Positions 28,562-36,962 of a stretch of DNA of 64,000 nucleotides are shown one piece after another. The DNA is taken from NCBI GenBank assembly GCA_963205115.1, contig CAUJHV010000040.1, positions 32,413 through 96,412 on the forward strand, written 5' to 3'. Source of the stretch: Pseudomonadota bacterium (GTDB lineage: Bacteria > Pseudomonadota > Gammaproteobacteria > Burkholderiales > Burkholderiaceae_C). Below the pieces are notes generated by a model. It was given only the letters and a program-made list of their open reading frames with translations, ran no database searches and was not told the origin of the DNA. The position numbers and the translations under genes are program-made. Position 1 is the first letter of the stretch. Each line of letters opens with the position of its first letter.

Positions 28562-29500
28562 ATGGAAAGGCTTGTCGACTGGAGTTGCCGATACGGCGCA
28601 CTGACGCTCAGTGCGCTCGTGGCGATCTATCTGCTGCACGCCGCTGGCCTGGAGTTCGGCGAGGGACTGGTGCAGATGCTGGCGCAGGAAGGCGCCATCC
28701 TGGGCATCGTTGCGGTGGGGGCCATGCTGGTCTTCTATGCGGGCGCATTCGACCTGTCGCTGGGCGCCGTGTTCGCGCTGGCACTGGTGATGCTGGCGCT
28801 GTTGATGGATGCCGGGTACGACAGCCTGGCGGTCGGCGCGGTGCTGGCCGGCGGGCTCCTCGTGGGCGCGTTCAACGGGGCCGTCGGCCTGTCCCTGGGC
28901 GCACCGGTGTTGATGAGCGCAGTGCTGGCCGTGGCCTGGCGCGAGGCGGCCGTGACCGTCGCCGGCGTCTACCCGGTGACGCCCTACTCGGCGGCGGCCC
29001 AATCGCTGCGGGCGCTGTCCTGGCACACCGTGGCCGGGGTGTCCCTGTCCTTTTTCATCTTCATCGCATCGGCCGTCGCTTTGCAGCGCGTGCTGACACA
29101 TACCGCGGTCGGGCGCCAAATCGTCGCCGCCGGCCTGAGCGATCGCCGCGCGCGGCTGGCAGGCGTGCCGGTGCCGCTGTACCGCGTGGCCTGTTACGCG
29201 GCGGGCGGACTGGCAGCGGCCGTTGGCGCGCTGGCCTACTTCTCGCTTTTGTCCACGGGCAGTCCGCAAGTGGGCAGCCTGTTGCCCTTCGATGTCCTGG
29301 CCGCCATCGTCATCGGCAATGGCGGCCTGCACCGCGGGCGGCCCGCACCGCTGCGGGTGGCGGTTGCGGTGGTGTGCCTGACGGCGATCCACGCCGGTGC
29401 GCCGACCGCCTTGGGCGCGCCCTGGTCGGCATTGCTCGTGACCGTCATCCTCATGGCCGCGGCGCTGCTGGGTCAGCTGCGCCGGCCGGCGGCGCGGTGA
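28562..29500 (+). CDS. ABC transporter permease, RbsC-like, in a sensor operon
   Basis: 312 residues with about eight to ten hydrophobic segments. The RbsC/BPD_transp_2 signature is recognisable: AGAFDLSLGAVFALA, VGAFNGAVGLSLGAPVLMSAV, TAVGRQIVAAGLSDRRARLAGVPVPLYRVACYAAGGLAAAVGALAYF, then PFDVLAAIVIGNGGLHRGRPAP. The region GRQIVAAGLSDRRARLAGV corresponds to the cytoplasmic loop that docks onto the ATPase in normal importers. Here the only available partner is the pseudo-ATPase domain of the hybrid kinase 25 bases downstream, so the permease may relay ligand binding to the kinase instead of transporting. Confidence 0.82.
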   Translation: MERLVDWSCRYGALTLSALVAIYLLHAAGLEFGEGLVQMLAQEGAILGIVAVGAMLVFYAGAFDLSLGAVFALALVMLALLMDAGYDSLAVGAVLAGGLLVGAFNGAVGLSLGAPVLMSAVLAVAWREAAVTVAGVYPVTPYSAAAQSLRALSWHTVAGVSLSFFIFIASAVALQRVLTHTAVGRQIVAAGLSDRRARLAGVPVPLYRVACYAAGGLAAAVGALAYFSLLSTGSPQVGSLLPFDVLAAIVIGNGGLHRGRPAPLRVAVAVVCLTAIHAGAPTALGAPWSALLVTVILMAAALLGQLRRPAAR

Positions 29501-29525
29501 CAGGACACGCTTGGAGCGACGCACC

Positions 29526-31820
29526 ATGAAGGCCATCGATCTCGATGCCGAAGGCCGTCGCCGGCTGCTGGCCTCGCTGTCCTTCGACCCGGGTATGGCC
29601 CACTGGCTCGTGGGCGCCGATACCGCGCTGTGCATGCATCTCGCACAGGATCTGGCCTTGATGGGTCCGCGCCTGGCGTCGGGCCGGCCGCGGCGGCGTT
29701 TCGCCGGACTCAGGGGCGCCGCGCCAGGCGTAAATGCGGTCTTTGGCATGGAGACGCTGTTTCCGGAACTGTCGGTACTGGACAACCTGTTCATCGGGCG
29801 CCCGGTCCATTGGCGGCGACCCGCCGAGCTCATCGCGCGTGCGCGCGAGGCCTTCGCCGTGCTGGGGTCCGATCTCCAGCCCGAAGGCTCCGCGCGGGAC
29901 CTGTCGGATCTGCAGCGTCAGTCGCTGGCACTGGCCAGGGCCATCCTGACGCCAGCGCCGCTCACCGTCATCCACTGCGAGCCCGACGAGCCGGTGGTCG
30001 CTGCGCAGCTCAACCGGGCGGGCCGCCACCTGCTTCGACAGCGCGACGTGCCCGTGGCGCTGGTGGTGCTGGCCCGCAGCTTCGTCGATCTGCCCTGGGT
30101 GACCCATCTGCACGGTCTGCGGGCCGGCCAATGGGTCTACAGCGGACCGGCCGAGTCTGATTGGCGCACGCATTGGGCCGTGGCGACCGCGGTCTCGCGC
30201 TCCGAGAGCGAGGCCGTCATCCAGCGCTCGCTCAAACGCATGCAGGACGCTGGACGTGGCGGCGCGCTGGCCTTCGCGCAGGATGCGATGAGCCTGGGCC
30301 GCGTGTGCCTGCGCACCGCCGTGCTGCACTGCGTCTTCCTCGACCGCATGGGCCAACTCGTGGCCACCGACAGCCCGCAGCAGGCGCTGTGGATGGCGCC
30401 GGCACGCGAGCTTTTGGCGCGCTGGCGGCTTCCGGGGGCCGGTCGCCGCAGCGAGCTGCTGGACACGCCGGCCGGCCGCTTCATGGCCTTGCCGCTCATC
30501 GGCAAGGGCGGGACCTTCGGGCTGCTTCTCGCGGGGCCATCGCCGAGGGGCGAGTCGCGCGACCAGGGCGTCTTCGTGCAGGTGTTCGGTCGCGTGCTGG
30601 GCGAGGCGCTCGGCGAGGAGATGCTCGACCTGCAGCTGGCGCATGTGCGGCGCCTGGACACATTGGGCGCCATGGCGGGCGGGCTGGTGCACGACTTCAA
30701 CAACACCTTGTACGTGATCGACTCCGCGGCGCGGCTGGCCTCGAACCCGACATCGGAAGACGACACCCGGCGCCAGTTGCGGGTGATCCGCCAGGCGGTG
30801 CAGCAAGCCGGTGCGCTCACGTCCAAGCTGCGCAGCTTCGGCCAGCGTCAGGGCCCGCAGCCGGTGGCGCTGGACATGCACGAGGTCGTGCTGGATGCCG
30901 TGACACTGCTGCGCGTCGCCGCCGGTTCCACCGTGCAGATCGACTGTGAGCTGACGGCCGAAACCAGCGCCATCACGGGCGATGCGTCGGCCCTCGTCAA
31001 CATGGTCGTCAACCTGGGCATGAACGCCGTGCACGCGCTGGGCGAAGGCTCGCGCCACATCATGGTTCGAACCAGCAGCCATGCCGGCCCGTCGTCGTGG
31101 ATCAACTTCGAGGGGGAACGCCAGCGCGGCGGCTTCTTCGAGCTGGAGATGGCGGACTCGGGCTGCGGCATGGATGCCCCGACGATGGCGCGCCTGTTCG
31201 AGCCGTTCTTCACGACCCGGGCGGCGGCCGGGGGCACCGGGCTGGGCCTGGCCACCGTGATCCAGGCGGTACGCCAGCACGGCGGCGCGATCGATGTCAC
31301 CAGCGCGCCCGGCGAGGGCACCACGGTTCGGCTGCGCTTCCCGGTTGCGATCGCCATGGCCGATGACCCCACCGTCGCGCCCGCGGCGGATGCGCGGGGG
31401 CGCCCGGACTCGGCCGCGGCGAGGGCCTTGCAGGTGCTGGTGTGCGACGACGACGACCTCACCCGCGAGTTGTTGACCGACATGCTGCAATTGCGCGGCA
31501 TGCACGTGACGGCCGTGGCCGATGCCCGGGCCTGCCTTCAGCGCTATGCCCAGTCGGCCACGGCTTACGACGTCGTTATCCTGGACTACCGCATGCCGGG
31601 CATGACGGGCGAGGAGTGCTTCCGCGAACTCAAGCGGCTGGACCCCGAGGTTCGCGCGGTCCTTCTCTCCGGCCACCCGGGCCAGGCGAATACGGCCGAA
31701 CTTCTGGCGATGGGCCTGCACGGCGTGTTCCAGAAGCCCATCGAGGCACAGACACTGGTGGATTCGATCACGGCGGCCGCCACTGCCCAGGACGCTTTCG
31801 CTCCGCTCCATTCCGGCTGA
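29526..31820 (+). CDS. Hybrid histidine kinase with N-terminal degenerate ABC ATPase domain and C-terminal receiver
   Basis: 764 residues from ATG 29526 behind GGAG. Residues about 5-230 align by pattern with RbsA-type sugar ABC ATPases but every catalytic motif is changed. Walker A is GADTALCMHL (Lys to C36), the Q-loop Gln is lost before LFPELSVLDNLFIGR, the signature is LSDLQRQ (125-132, Gly lost), Walker B reads VIHCEPDEP (Asp to C151), and the H-loop has VLARSF. A GAF-like linker follows (about 245-375), then HisKA with H389 (GGLVHDFNNTLYVIDSA), HATPase (MVVNLGMNAVHAL, DSGCGM, GTGLGLATVI), and a receiver with D687 (VVILDYRMPGMTG) and K in VFQKPIE. Probably membrane-recruited by the upstream permease. 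Confidence 0.85.
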   Translation: MKAIDLDAEGRRRLLASLSFDPGMAHWLVGADTALCMHLAQDLALMGPRLASGRPRRRFAGLRGAAPGVNAVFGMETLFPELSVLDNLFIGRPVHWRRPAELIARAREAFAVLGSDLQPEGSARDLSDLQRQSLALARAILTPAPLTVIHCEPDEPVVAAQLNRAGRHLLRQRDVPVALVVLARSFVDLPWVTHLHGLRAGQWVYSGPAESDWRTHWAVATAVSRSESEAVIQRSLKRMQDAGRGGALAFAQDAMSLGRVCLRTAVLHCVFLDRMGQLVATDSPQQALWMAPARELLARWRLPGAGRRSELLDTPAGRFMALPLIGKGGTFGLLLAGPSPRGESRDQGVFVQVFGRVLGEALGEEMLDLQLAHVRRLDTLGAMAGGLVHDFNNTLYVIDSAARLASNPTSEDDTRRQLRVIRQAVQQAGALTSKLRSFGQRQGPQPVALDMHEVVLDAVTLLRVAAGSTVQIDCELTAETSAITGDASALVNMVVNLGMNAVHALGEGSRHIMVRTSSHAGPSSWINFEGERQRGGFFELEMADSGCGMDAPTMARLFEPFFTTRAAAGGTGLGLATVIQAVRQHGGAIDVTSAPGEGTTVRLRFPVAIAMADDPTVAPAADARGRPDSAAARALQVLVCDDDDLTRELLTDMLQLRGMHVTAVADARACLQRYAQSATAYDVVILDYRMPGMTGEECFRELKRLDPEVRAVLLSGHPGQANTAELLAMGLHGVFQKPIEAQTLVDSITAAATAQDAFAPLHSG

Positions 31821-31907
31821 TGGCCGCGTGGGGATCTTGACCCGCGACGCACGGATCACCGAACGGGCGGCCGAAGCGGCAGGGTCGGGCGCGGGACAGG
31901 TGGGTGC

Positions 31908-31924
31908 CTGCCGAACTGCGGCAG
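31908..31924. terminator. Candidate hairpin between convergent genes
   Basis: CTGCCG / CGGCAG (31908-31913, 31919-31924) with a five-base loop, within the 141-base gap between the hybrid kinase and aceE stops. No other feature was seen in the gap. No U-tract. Confidence 0.3.
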
Positions 31925-31961
31925 CCATCGCCCGCCGACACCGCGGGCCGGCCCTACAGAC

Positions 31962-34610
31962 TCAGGTCCGTTCACGCAGCGCGTGCTGCGCCGCCCGCAC
32001 GATGCTGGCGGTGTCCACACCGAAGAACCCGCGCAGCGCGGCGCGTGTGTCGCTGCGGCCGAAGCCGTCGGTGCCCAGCGTGAGGTAGCGCCGGCCCTCG
32101 GGCAGGAAGGCGCGGATGCTCTCCGGCACGGCGCGCACATAGTCGCTGGCGGCGATGACCGGGCCCGTGGCGTGGGCCAGCTGCTGCGCGATGAAGGGCG
32201 TGTCGGCGTCGGCCTGGCCGCGCAGCGCACGCTGCTCGCAGGCCATGCCGTCGCGCGCGAGCTCGCTCCAGCTGGTGACGCTGAAGACCTCGCAGGTCAC
32301 GCCGTCGTCGGCCAGGTGCCGCGCCGCCGCGAGCACCTCGTTGAGGATCGCGCCCGAGCCCAGCAGCGTCACGCGTGGCTTTTCGGCGTTGTCGGCGCCG
32401 GCGGGGAACACGGCGATGCGCCAGCAGCCGCGGATGATCTGCTCGTCGACGCCGGCCGGCAGGTCGGGCTGTGCGTAGCTCTCGTTCATCAGCGTGACGT
32501 AGTAGAAGACGTCGCGCTGCTGCACCAGCATCTCGCGCATGCCGTGGTCCACGATGACGGCCATTTCGCCAGCAAAGGCCGGGTCGTAGGCCTTGCAGTT
32601 GGGGATGGTCGCGGCCACGAGGTGGCTGGAGCCGTCCTGGTGCTGCAGGCCTTCGCCGCCCAGCGTCGTGCGCCCGGACGTGGCGCCCAGCAGGAAACCC
32701 CGCGCGCGCTGGTCCGCGGCGGCCCAGATGGCGTCGCCCACGCGCTGGAAGCCGAACATCGAGTAGTAGATGTAGAAGGGCAGCATGGGCACGCCGTGCA
32801 CGCTGTAGCTGGTGGCCGCGGCCGTCCAGCTGGCGATGGCGCCGGCCTCGCTGATGCCTTCTTCGAGGATCTGCCCGTCCAGCGCCTCGCGGTACGAGAG
32901 CACCGAGCCGATGTCCTCGGGTTCGTAGCGCTGGCCCACGCTGGAATAGATGCCGACCTGCTTGAACAGGTTGGCCATGCCGAAGGTGCGTGCCTCGTCG
33001 GCCACGATGGGCACGATGTGCGCGCCCAGCGCCGGGTCCTTCAACAGGTTGCCCAGCAGCCGCACGAAGGCCATGGTGGTGGACATCTCCTTGCCGGCCG
33101 CGGCGGTGGCAAAGCGGGCATAACTGCCGAGTTCAGGTACTGTCAGCGCCGGCGCCGTCTGTTGCCGCTGCGGCAGGTAGCCGCCCAGTTGCCCGCGCTG
33201 GCGGTGCAGGTGGCGCATCTCCGGGCTGTCCGGCGGCGGCTTGAAGAACGCGAGCTGCGTGGCCTGTTCGTCGCTCAGTGGCAGGTCGAAGCGGTTGCGA
33301 AATTCGAGCAACGCCGCGTCGTCCAGCTTTTTCTGGCTGTGCGTGGTCATGCGGCCCTGGCCGGCCGAGCCCATGCCGTAGCCCTTCTTCGTGTGCGCCA
33401 GGATGACGGTGGGCTGGCCGGTGTGCGCCGCAGCGGCGGCATAGGCCGCGTGGATCTTGACGATGTCGTGGCCGCCGCGCTTGAGGCGGTCGATCTGCTC
33501 GTCGGTCATGCCCTGCGCCAGTTGCGCCAGGGCTTCGTTCTGGCCGAAAAAATTCTCGCGATTGAAGCGGCCGTCCTTGGCGGCAAAGGTCTGCATCTGG
33601 CCGTCCACGGTCTGCGCCAGCGCACGTGCCAGCGCGCCGTCGTGGTCGCGCGCAAAGAGGCCGTCCCAGTCGCTGCCCCACACGAGCTTGATCACGCGCC
33701 AGCCGGCGCCGCGGAAGAGCTTTTCGAGCTCGTCGATGATGCGGCCGTTGCCGCGCACCGGGCCGTCCAGCCGCTGCAAGTTGCAGTTGACCACCCACAC
33801 GAGGTTGTCCAGCCGCTCGCGCGAAGCCAGCGTCAGCGCGCACATGCTCTCGGGCTCGTCCATCTCGCCGTCGCCGAAGACGCCCCAGACTTTGCGGCCT
33901 TCGCAGTCCAGCAGGCCGCGGTGGGTGAGGTAGCGCATGAAGCGCGCGTGGTAGATCGAGCTGATGGGCCCGATGCCCATCGAGCCGGTCGGGAACTGCC
34001 AGAAGTCCGGCATCAGCCAGGGGTGCGGGTAGCTCGACAGCCCGCGCGCGCCGGCCGCCGGTGCCGTGATTTCCTGTCGGTAGTGCGCGAGGTCGTCTTC
34101 CGTCAGTCGGCCTTCCAGGAAGGCGCGTGCATAGACACCCGGCGCGCTGTGCGGCTGGAAGAACACGAGGTCCCCGCCGTGCTGCGCGTGGCGCGCGCGG
34201 AAGAAGTGGTTGAAGCCCACCTCGAAGAGGTCGGCAGCACTCGCGTAGCTGGCGATGTGGCCGCCGAGTTCGCCAGAGGCCGCATTGGCGCGCGCCACCA
34301 TCGCCAGCGCGTTCCAGCGCATCAGCGAGGCCAGCCGTTCCTCGAGGGCCAGGTCGCCCGGGAAAGCCGGCTGGCGGTCCGCGGCGATCGAGTTGACGTA
34401 GGGTGTCACGAGCTCCGGCGACCAGCCGATGCCCGGCGCACGCGCCACCGTGGCGAGCTGATCGAGGATGAAGCGCACGCGCTCGGGCCCCTGTGAGGCC
34501 CACAGCGAGCGCAGCGCCTCGTGCCATTCCGCGGTCTCGGCGGGGTCGGGATCGGCGCCCGCCGGGGTGTCGGCGATGCGCAGCAGCGGGTGGATGTGCG
34601 GGTCGGTCAT
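31962..34610 (-). CDS. aceE: Pyruvate dehydrogenase E1 component, homodimeric type (stand-alone aceE paralogue)
   Basis: 882 residues from ATG 34610, preceded by AGGAC. Thiamine diphosphate-dependent decarboxylation of a 2-oxo acid with transfer to lipoyl-E2. Typical blocks: SLMRWNALAMVARANAASGELGGHIASYASAA, the ThDP/Mg motif VFGDGEMDEPES...WVVNCNLQRLDGPVRGN, AGWRVIKLVWGSDWD, HTKKGYGMGSAGQGRMTTHSQKKL, YEPEDIGSVLSYREALDGQILEEGISE, and LGTDGFGRSDTRAALRGFFGVD at the C-terminus. No E2 or E3 gene is adjacent. A divergent Lrp regulator suggests an amino-acid-linked role, as in MdeB-type 2-oxobutyrate dehydrogenases, rather than the central complex. Confidence 0.93.
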   Translation of the reverse strand: MTDPHIHPLLRIADTPAGADPDPAETAEWHEALRSLWASQGPERVRFILDQLATVARAPGIGWSPELVTPYVNSIAADRQPAFPGDLALEERLASLMRWNALAMVARANAASGELGGHIASYASAADLFEVGFNHFFRARHAQHGGDLVFFQPHSAPGVYARAFLEGRLTEDDLAHYRQEITAPAAGARGLSSYPHPWLMPDFWQFPTGSMGIGPISSIYHARFMRYLTHRGLLDCEGRKVWGVFGDGEMDEPESMCALTLASRERLDNLVWVVNCNLQRLDGPVRGNGRIIDELEKLFRGAGWRVIKLVWGSDWDGLFARDHDGALARALAQTVDGQMQTFAAKDGRFNRENFFGQNEALAQLAQGMTDEQIDRLKRGGHDIVKIHAAYAAAAAHTGQPTVILAHTKKGYGMGSAGQGRMTTHSQKKLDDAALLEFRNRFDLPLSDEQATQLAFFKPPPDSPEMRHLHRQRGQLGGYLPQRQQTAPALTVPELGSYARFATAAAGKEMSTTMAFVRLLGNLLKDPALGAHIVPIVADEARTFGMANLFKQVGIYSSVGQRYEPEDIGSVLSYREALDGQILEEGISEAGAIASWTAAATSYSVHGVPMLPFYIYYSMFGFQRVGDAIWAAADQRARGFLLGATSGRTTLGGEGLQHQDGSSHLVAATIPNCKAYDPAFAGEMAVIVDHGMREMLVQQRDVFYYVTLMNESYAQPDLPAGVDEQIIRGCWRIAVFPAGADNAEKPRVTLLGSGAILNEVLAAARHLADDGVTCEVFSVTSWSELARDGMACEQRALRGQADADTPFIAQQLAHATGPVIAASDYVRAVPESIRAFLPEGRRYLTLGTDGFGRSDTRAALRGFFGVDTASIVRAAQHALRERT

Positions 34611-34690
34611 GGCAGGTCCTGGAGGGCAGGAGACTGTAGACAGATCGCCTCGGCATGAGATGTCGATATCGCCTGTGGATCGACCGCGGG

Positions 34691-34705
34691 CGGCATAAAC
34701 TGCCG
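34691..34705. promoter_or_regulatory. Dyad between aceE and the Lrp-type regulator
   Basis: CGGCA-TAAAC-TGCCG is a perfect 15-bp inverted repeat located 25 bases before the regulator ATG and 81 bases from the aceE start, inside the 119-base divergent gap. Lrp-family sites are about this size. It is a candidate operator for both genes, inferred from position only. Confidence 0.45.
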
Positions 34706-34729
34706 ACAAACATAGATCGAGCGGCACAA

Positions 34730-35203
34730 ATGGAACTCAAGCCCACGGATCTGCGCATCCTGACCGAACTGCAGCAGGACGCTTCGCTGACCAATGTCGA
34801 GCTCGCCCGGCGTGTGCACCTGTCGCCCTCGCCCTGCCTGGCGCGGGTCAAGGCGCTGGAGTCGGCCGGCGTGATCCGCCGCTATGTCGCCCTGGCCGAC
34901 CCGGCCGCACTGGGCCTGGGTCTGAATGTCTTCATCTCGATCAGCCTGAAGGAGCAGTCGCGCGAATCGCTGGCCGAGTTCGAGCGCCGCATCGCCGAGC
35001 ACGAGGAGGTCATGGAGTGCTACCTGATGACCGGTGATAGCGACTACCTGATCCGCGTCGCGCTGCCGGACATCGCCGCGCTGGAGCGCTTCATCCTGAA
35101 CCAGCTCACGCCCATCCCGGGCATCGAGAAGATCCGCTCGAGCTTTGCGCTCAAGCAGGTGCGCTACAAGACGGCGCTGCCGCTGGCGGCCGCGCGCGCC
35201 TGA
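34730..35203 (+). CDS. Lrp/AsnC family transcriptional regulator
   Basis: 157 residues from ATG 34730 ([19 protein letters not shown]). Winged HTH at about 5-55 ([36 protein letters not shown]), RAM domain at about 65-150 ([67 protein letters not shown]). This is closer to true Lrp than the first AsnC-type protein of the window. It is divergent from aceE, so it probably controls that gene in response to an amino acid or its 2-oxo acid. Confidence 0.93.
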   Translation: MELKPTDLRILTELQQDASLTNVELARRVHLSPSPCLARVKALESAGVIRRYVALADPAALGLGLNVFISISLKEQSRESLAEFERRIAEHEEVMECYLMTGDSDYLIRVALPDIAALERFILNQLTPIPGIEKIRSSFALKQVRYKTALPLAAARA

Positions 35204-35278
35204 ACGCGGCACGGAACCCGCGACTGGGCGGGGCCACGTGCGGCGCCCGGCTTTGCAGGCACGGCGCTTGTCGGCGAT

Positions 35279-36256
35279 TCAGCCGGCGTTGAAGCGGGCC
35301 AGGCGCCCGGTGATGATCTCGTGCGCCTCGGCCATGATGCGGTCGATCAGTTCCTTGACGCTGGGGATGTCGTGGATCAGGCCGGCCACCATGCCGCAGG
35401 ACCACGCGCCGGCGTCCATCGTGCCCTGCTGCATGATCTTCGGGTACACGCCGGCGACCTCGTCGATGATGTCCTCGAAGCGGATCGAGACGCCGAGCTG
35501 CTTTTCCTTCTCGATCAGGCGATCGACGGCGGCGTTGCGCATCACGCGCTCGGTGTTGCGCAGCGGGCGCATCACCAGGCGCGTGTCCAGCTCGCTGGCG
35601 GCGACGATGGCCTGCTTGACGTTCTCGTGCACCGGCGCCTCGCGCGTGGCGATGAACCGCGTGCCCATGTTCATGCCCTCGGCGCCCAGGGCCAGCGCGG
35701 CCACCAGGCTGCGGCCGTCGGCCATGCCGCCGGAGGCGACGAAGGGGATGTCCAGTTCCTCGGCCGCGCGCGGCAGCAGGATGAAATTGGGCACGTCGTC
35801 CTCGCCCGGATGGCCGCCGCACTCGAAGCCGTCCACGCTGACCGCGTCGCAGCCGATGGACTGCGCCTTGAGCGAGTGGCGCACCGAGGTGCACTTGTGG
35901 ATGACCTTGATGCCGGCCTCGTGCAGCATCGGCAGCCACTTCTGCGGGTTGTTGCCGGCGGTCTCCACCGCCTTGACGCCGCCGTCGATGATGGCGCGGA
36001 TGTAGCCGGGATAGTCCGGCGAGCTGACGGTGGGCAGGAAGGTCAGGTTGACGCCGAAGGGCTTGTCCGTCAGCTCGCGGCAGCGGCGGATTTCCTGCGC
36101 CAGCAGTTCCGGCGTTTTCTGCGTCAGCCCGGTCACGATGCCCAGACCTCCGGCGTTGGAGACGGCCGCCGCCAGCTCGGCGAAGCCGACGAAGTGCATG
36201 CCGCCCTGGATGATGGGATGTTCGATGCCGAACAGTTCGGTGATACGGGTCTTCAT
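35279..36256 (-). CDS. NAD(P)H-dependent flavin oxidoreductase / nitronate monooxygenase family
   Basis: 325 residues. FMN TIM barrel of the 2-nitropropane dioxygenase family: N-terminal GIEHPIIQGGMHFVGFAELAAAVSNAGGLGIVTG, GVNLTFLP, then GCDAVSVDGFECGGHPGEDD, VASGGMADGRSLVAALALGAEGMNMGTRFIATREAPVHENVK. The motif GGHPG and the phosphate-binding GGMADG/GAEGMNMGTRF blocks are characteristic. Members oxidise nitronates or reduce quinones and enoyl compounds; substrate unclear. Divergent from the molybdenum hydroxylase genes across a 164-base gap. Confidence 0.87.
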   Translation of the reverse strand: MKTRITELFGIEHPIIQGGMHFVGFAELAAAVSNAGGLGIVTGLTQKTPELLAQEIRRCRELTDKPFGVNLTFLPTVSSPDYPGYIRAIIDGGVKAVETAGNNPQKWLPMLHEAGIKVIHKCTSVRHSLKAQSIGCDAVSVDGFECGGHPGEDDVPNFILLPRAAEELDIPFVASGGMADGRSLVAALALGAEGMNMGTRFIATREAPVHENVKQAIVAASELDTRLVMRPLRNTERVMRNAAVDRLIEKEKQLGVSIRFEDIIDEVAGVYPKIMQQGTMDAGAWSCGMVAGLIHDIPSVKELIDRIMAEAHEIITGRLARFNAG

Positions 36257-36420
36257 GGTGCGGTAGGGGTCGTGAGGTACGAAGGAAAGGGCCGGCCGCG
36301 CGCGTGCGGGCCGTCTAACCCTGCGGCAGCGGATGCCCGGCCGGGGGCAGTGTCAGGGTCGAAGTATCCGGGTCCTGGTCTGCACTAGCATCATCGACTT
36401 CCCGACGCGAGAGGACACGC

Positions 36421-36900
36421 ATGGCGAAGCTGAATGTCTCGGTCAACGGCCAGGCCGTGAGCACCGAGGTCGAACCCCAGGCGCTGCTGGTGGATGTGCT
36501 GCGCGGCACCTTGCGCCTGACCGGCACGCATGTCGGCTGCGACACCGGCCAATGCGGCGCATGCACAGTCTGGGTCGACGGTGAGGCCGTGCGCAGCTGC
36601 TCGCTGCTGGCGCTGCAGGTGCAGGGCCGCGCGGTCACCACCGTCGAGGGTCTGGCCACCGGCGGCCGGCCGCACCCGCTGCAGGAGGCCTTCGCGCAGT
36701 GCCACGGCCTGCAGTGCGGGTTCTGCACGCCGGGCATGCTGATGTCGGCCGCTGCGCTGCTGCGCGAATGCCCGCAGCCCAGCGACGCGCGGATCGTCGA
36801 TGCGCTGGAAGGCAACCTGTGCCGCTGCACCGGCTACGTCAACATCGTGGCGGCGGTGCGCCAGGCGGCGCAGGTCGGCGCGGAAGGAGGCCGGTCATGA
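36421..36900 (+). CDS. [2Fe-2S] small subunit of a molybdenum hydroxylase (CoxS/XdhC-type)
   Basis: 159 residues, SD GAGAGGA before ATG. Plant-type ferredoxin cluster ([16 protein letters not shown], Cys at about 40, 45, 48 and a further one in RSCSLLA) followed by the helical second [2Fe-2S] domain ([19 protein letters not shown] and [12 protein letters not shown]). Passes electrons from the molybdenum centre to an acceptor. It is followed by the molybdopterin subunit; no FAD subunit is found. Its stop codon overlaps the ATG of a 21-codon mini-ORF preceded by a strong SD (AAGGAGG, 36883-36889). Confidence 0.93.
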   Translation: MAKLNVSVNGQAVSTEVEPQALLVDVLRGTLRLTGTHVGCDTGQCGACTVWVDGEAVRSCSLLALQVQGRAVTTVEGLATGGRPHPLQEAFAQCHGLQCGFCTPGMLMSAAALLRECPQPSDARIVDALEGNLCRCTGYVNIVAAVRQAAQVGAEGGRS

Positions 36901-36962
36901 GCGCGCCGGGCCGTTCCCAAGCGCTCATCCCGCAGCGCACAGCGCGGAGGGTATTCCAATGA
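36897..36962 (+). CDS. Possible 21-residue coupling mini-ORF between the two dehydrogenase subunits
   Basis: ATG 36897 overlaps the small-subunit TGA by four bases and is preceded at seven bases by AAGGAGG, the best SD in this operon. The product would be 21 residues, [20 protein letters not shown] plus Q. Its TGA (36960-36962) in turn overlaps the ATG of the large subunit (36959). The large subunit also begins MSAP, and the first 11 bases of both ORFs (ATGAGCGCGCC) are identical. It may be a real coupling peptide, or a relic of a duplicated start. No homologue is recognised. Confidence 0.35.
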   Translation: MSAPGRSQALIPQRTARRVFQ

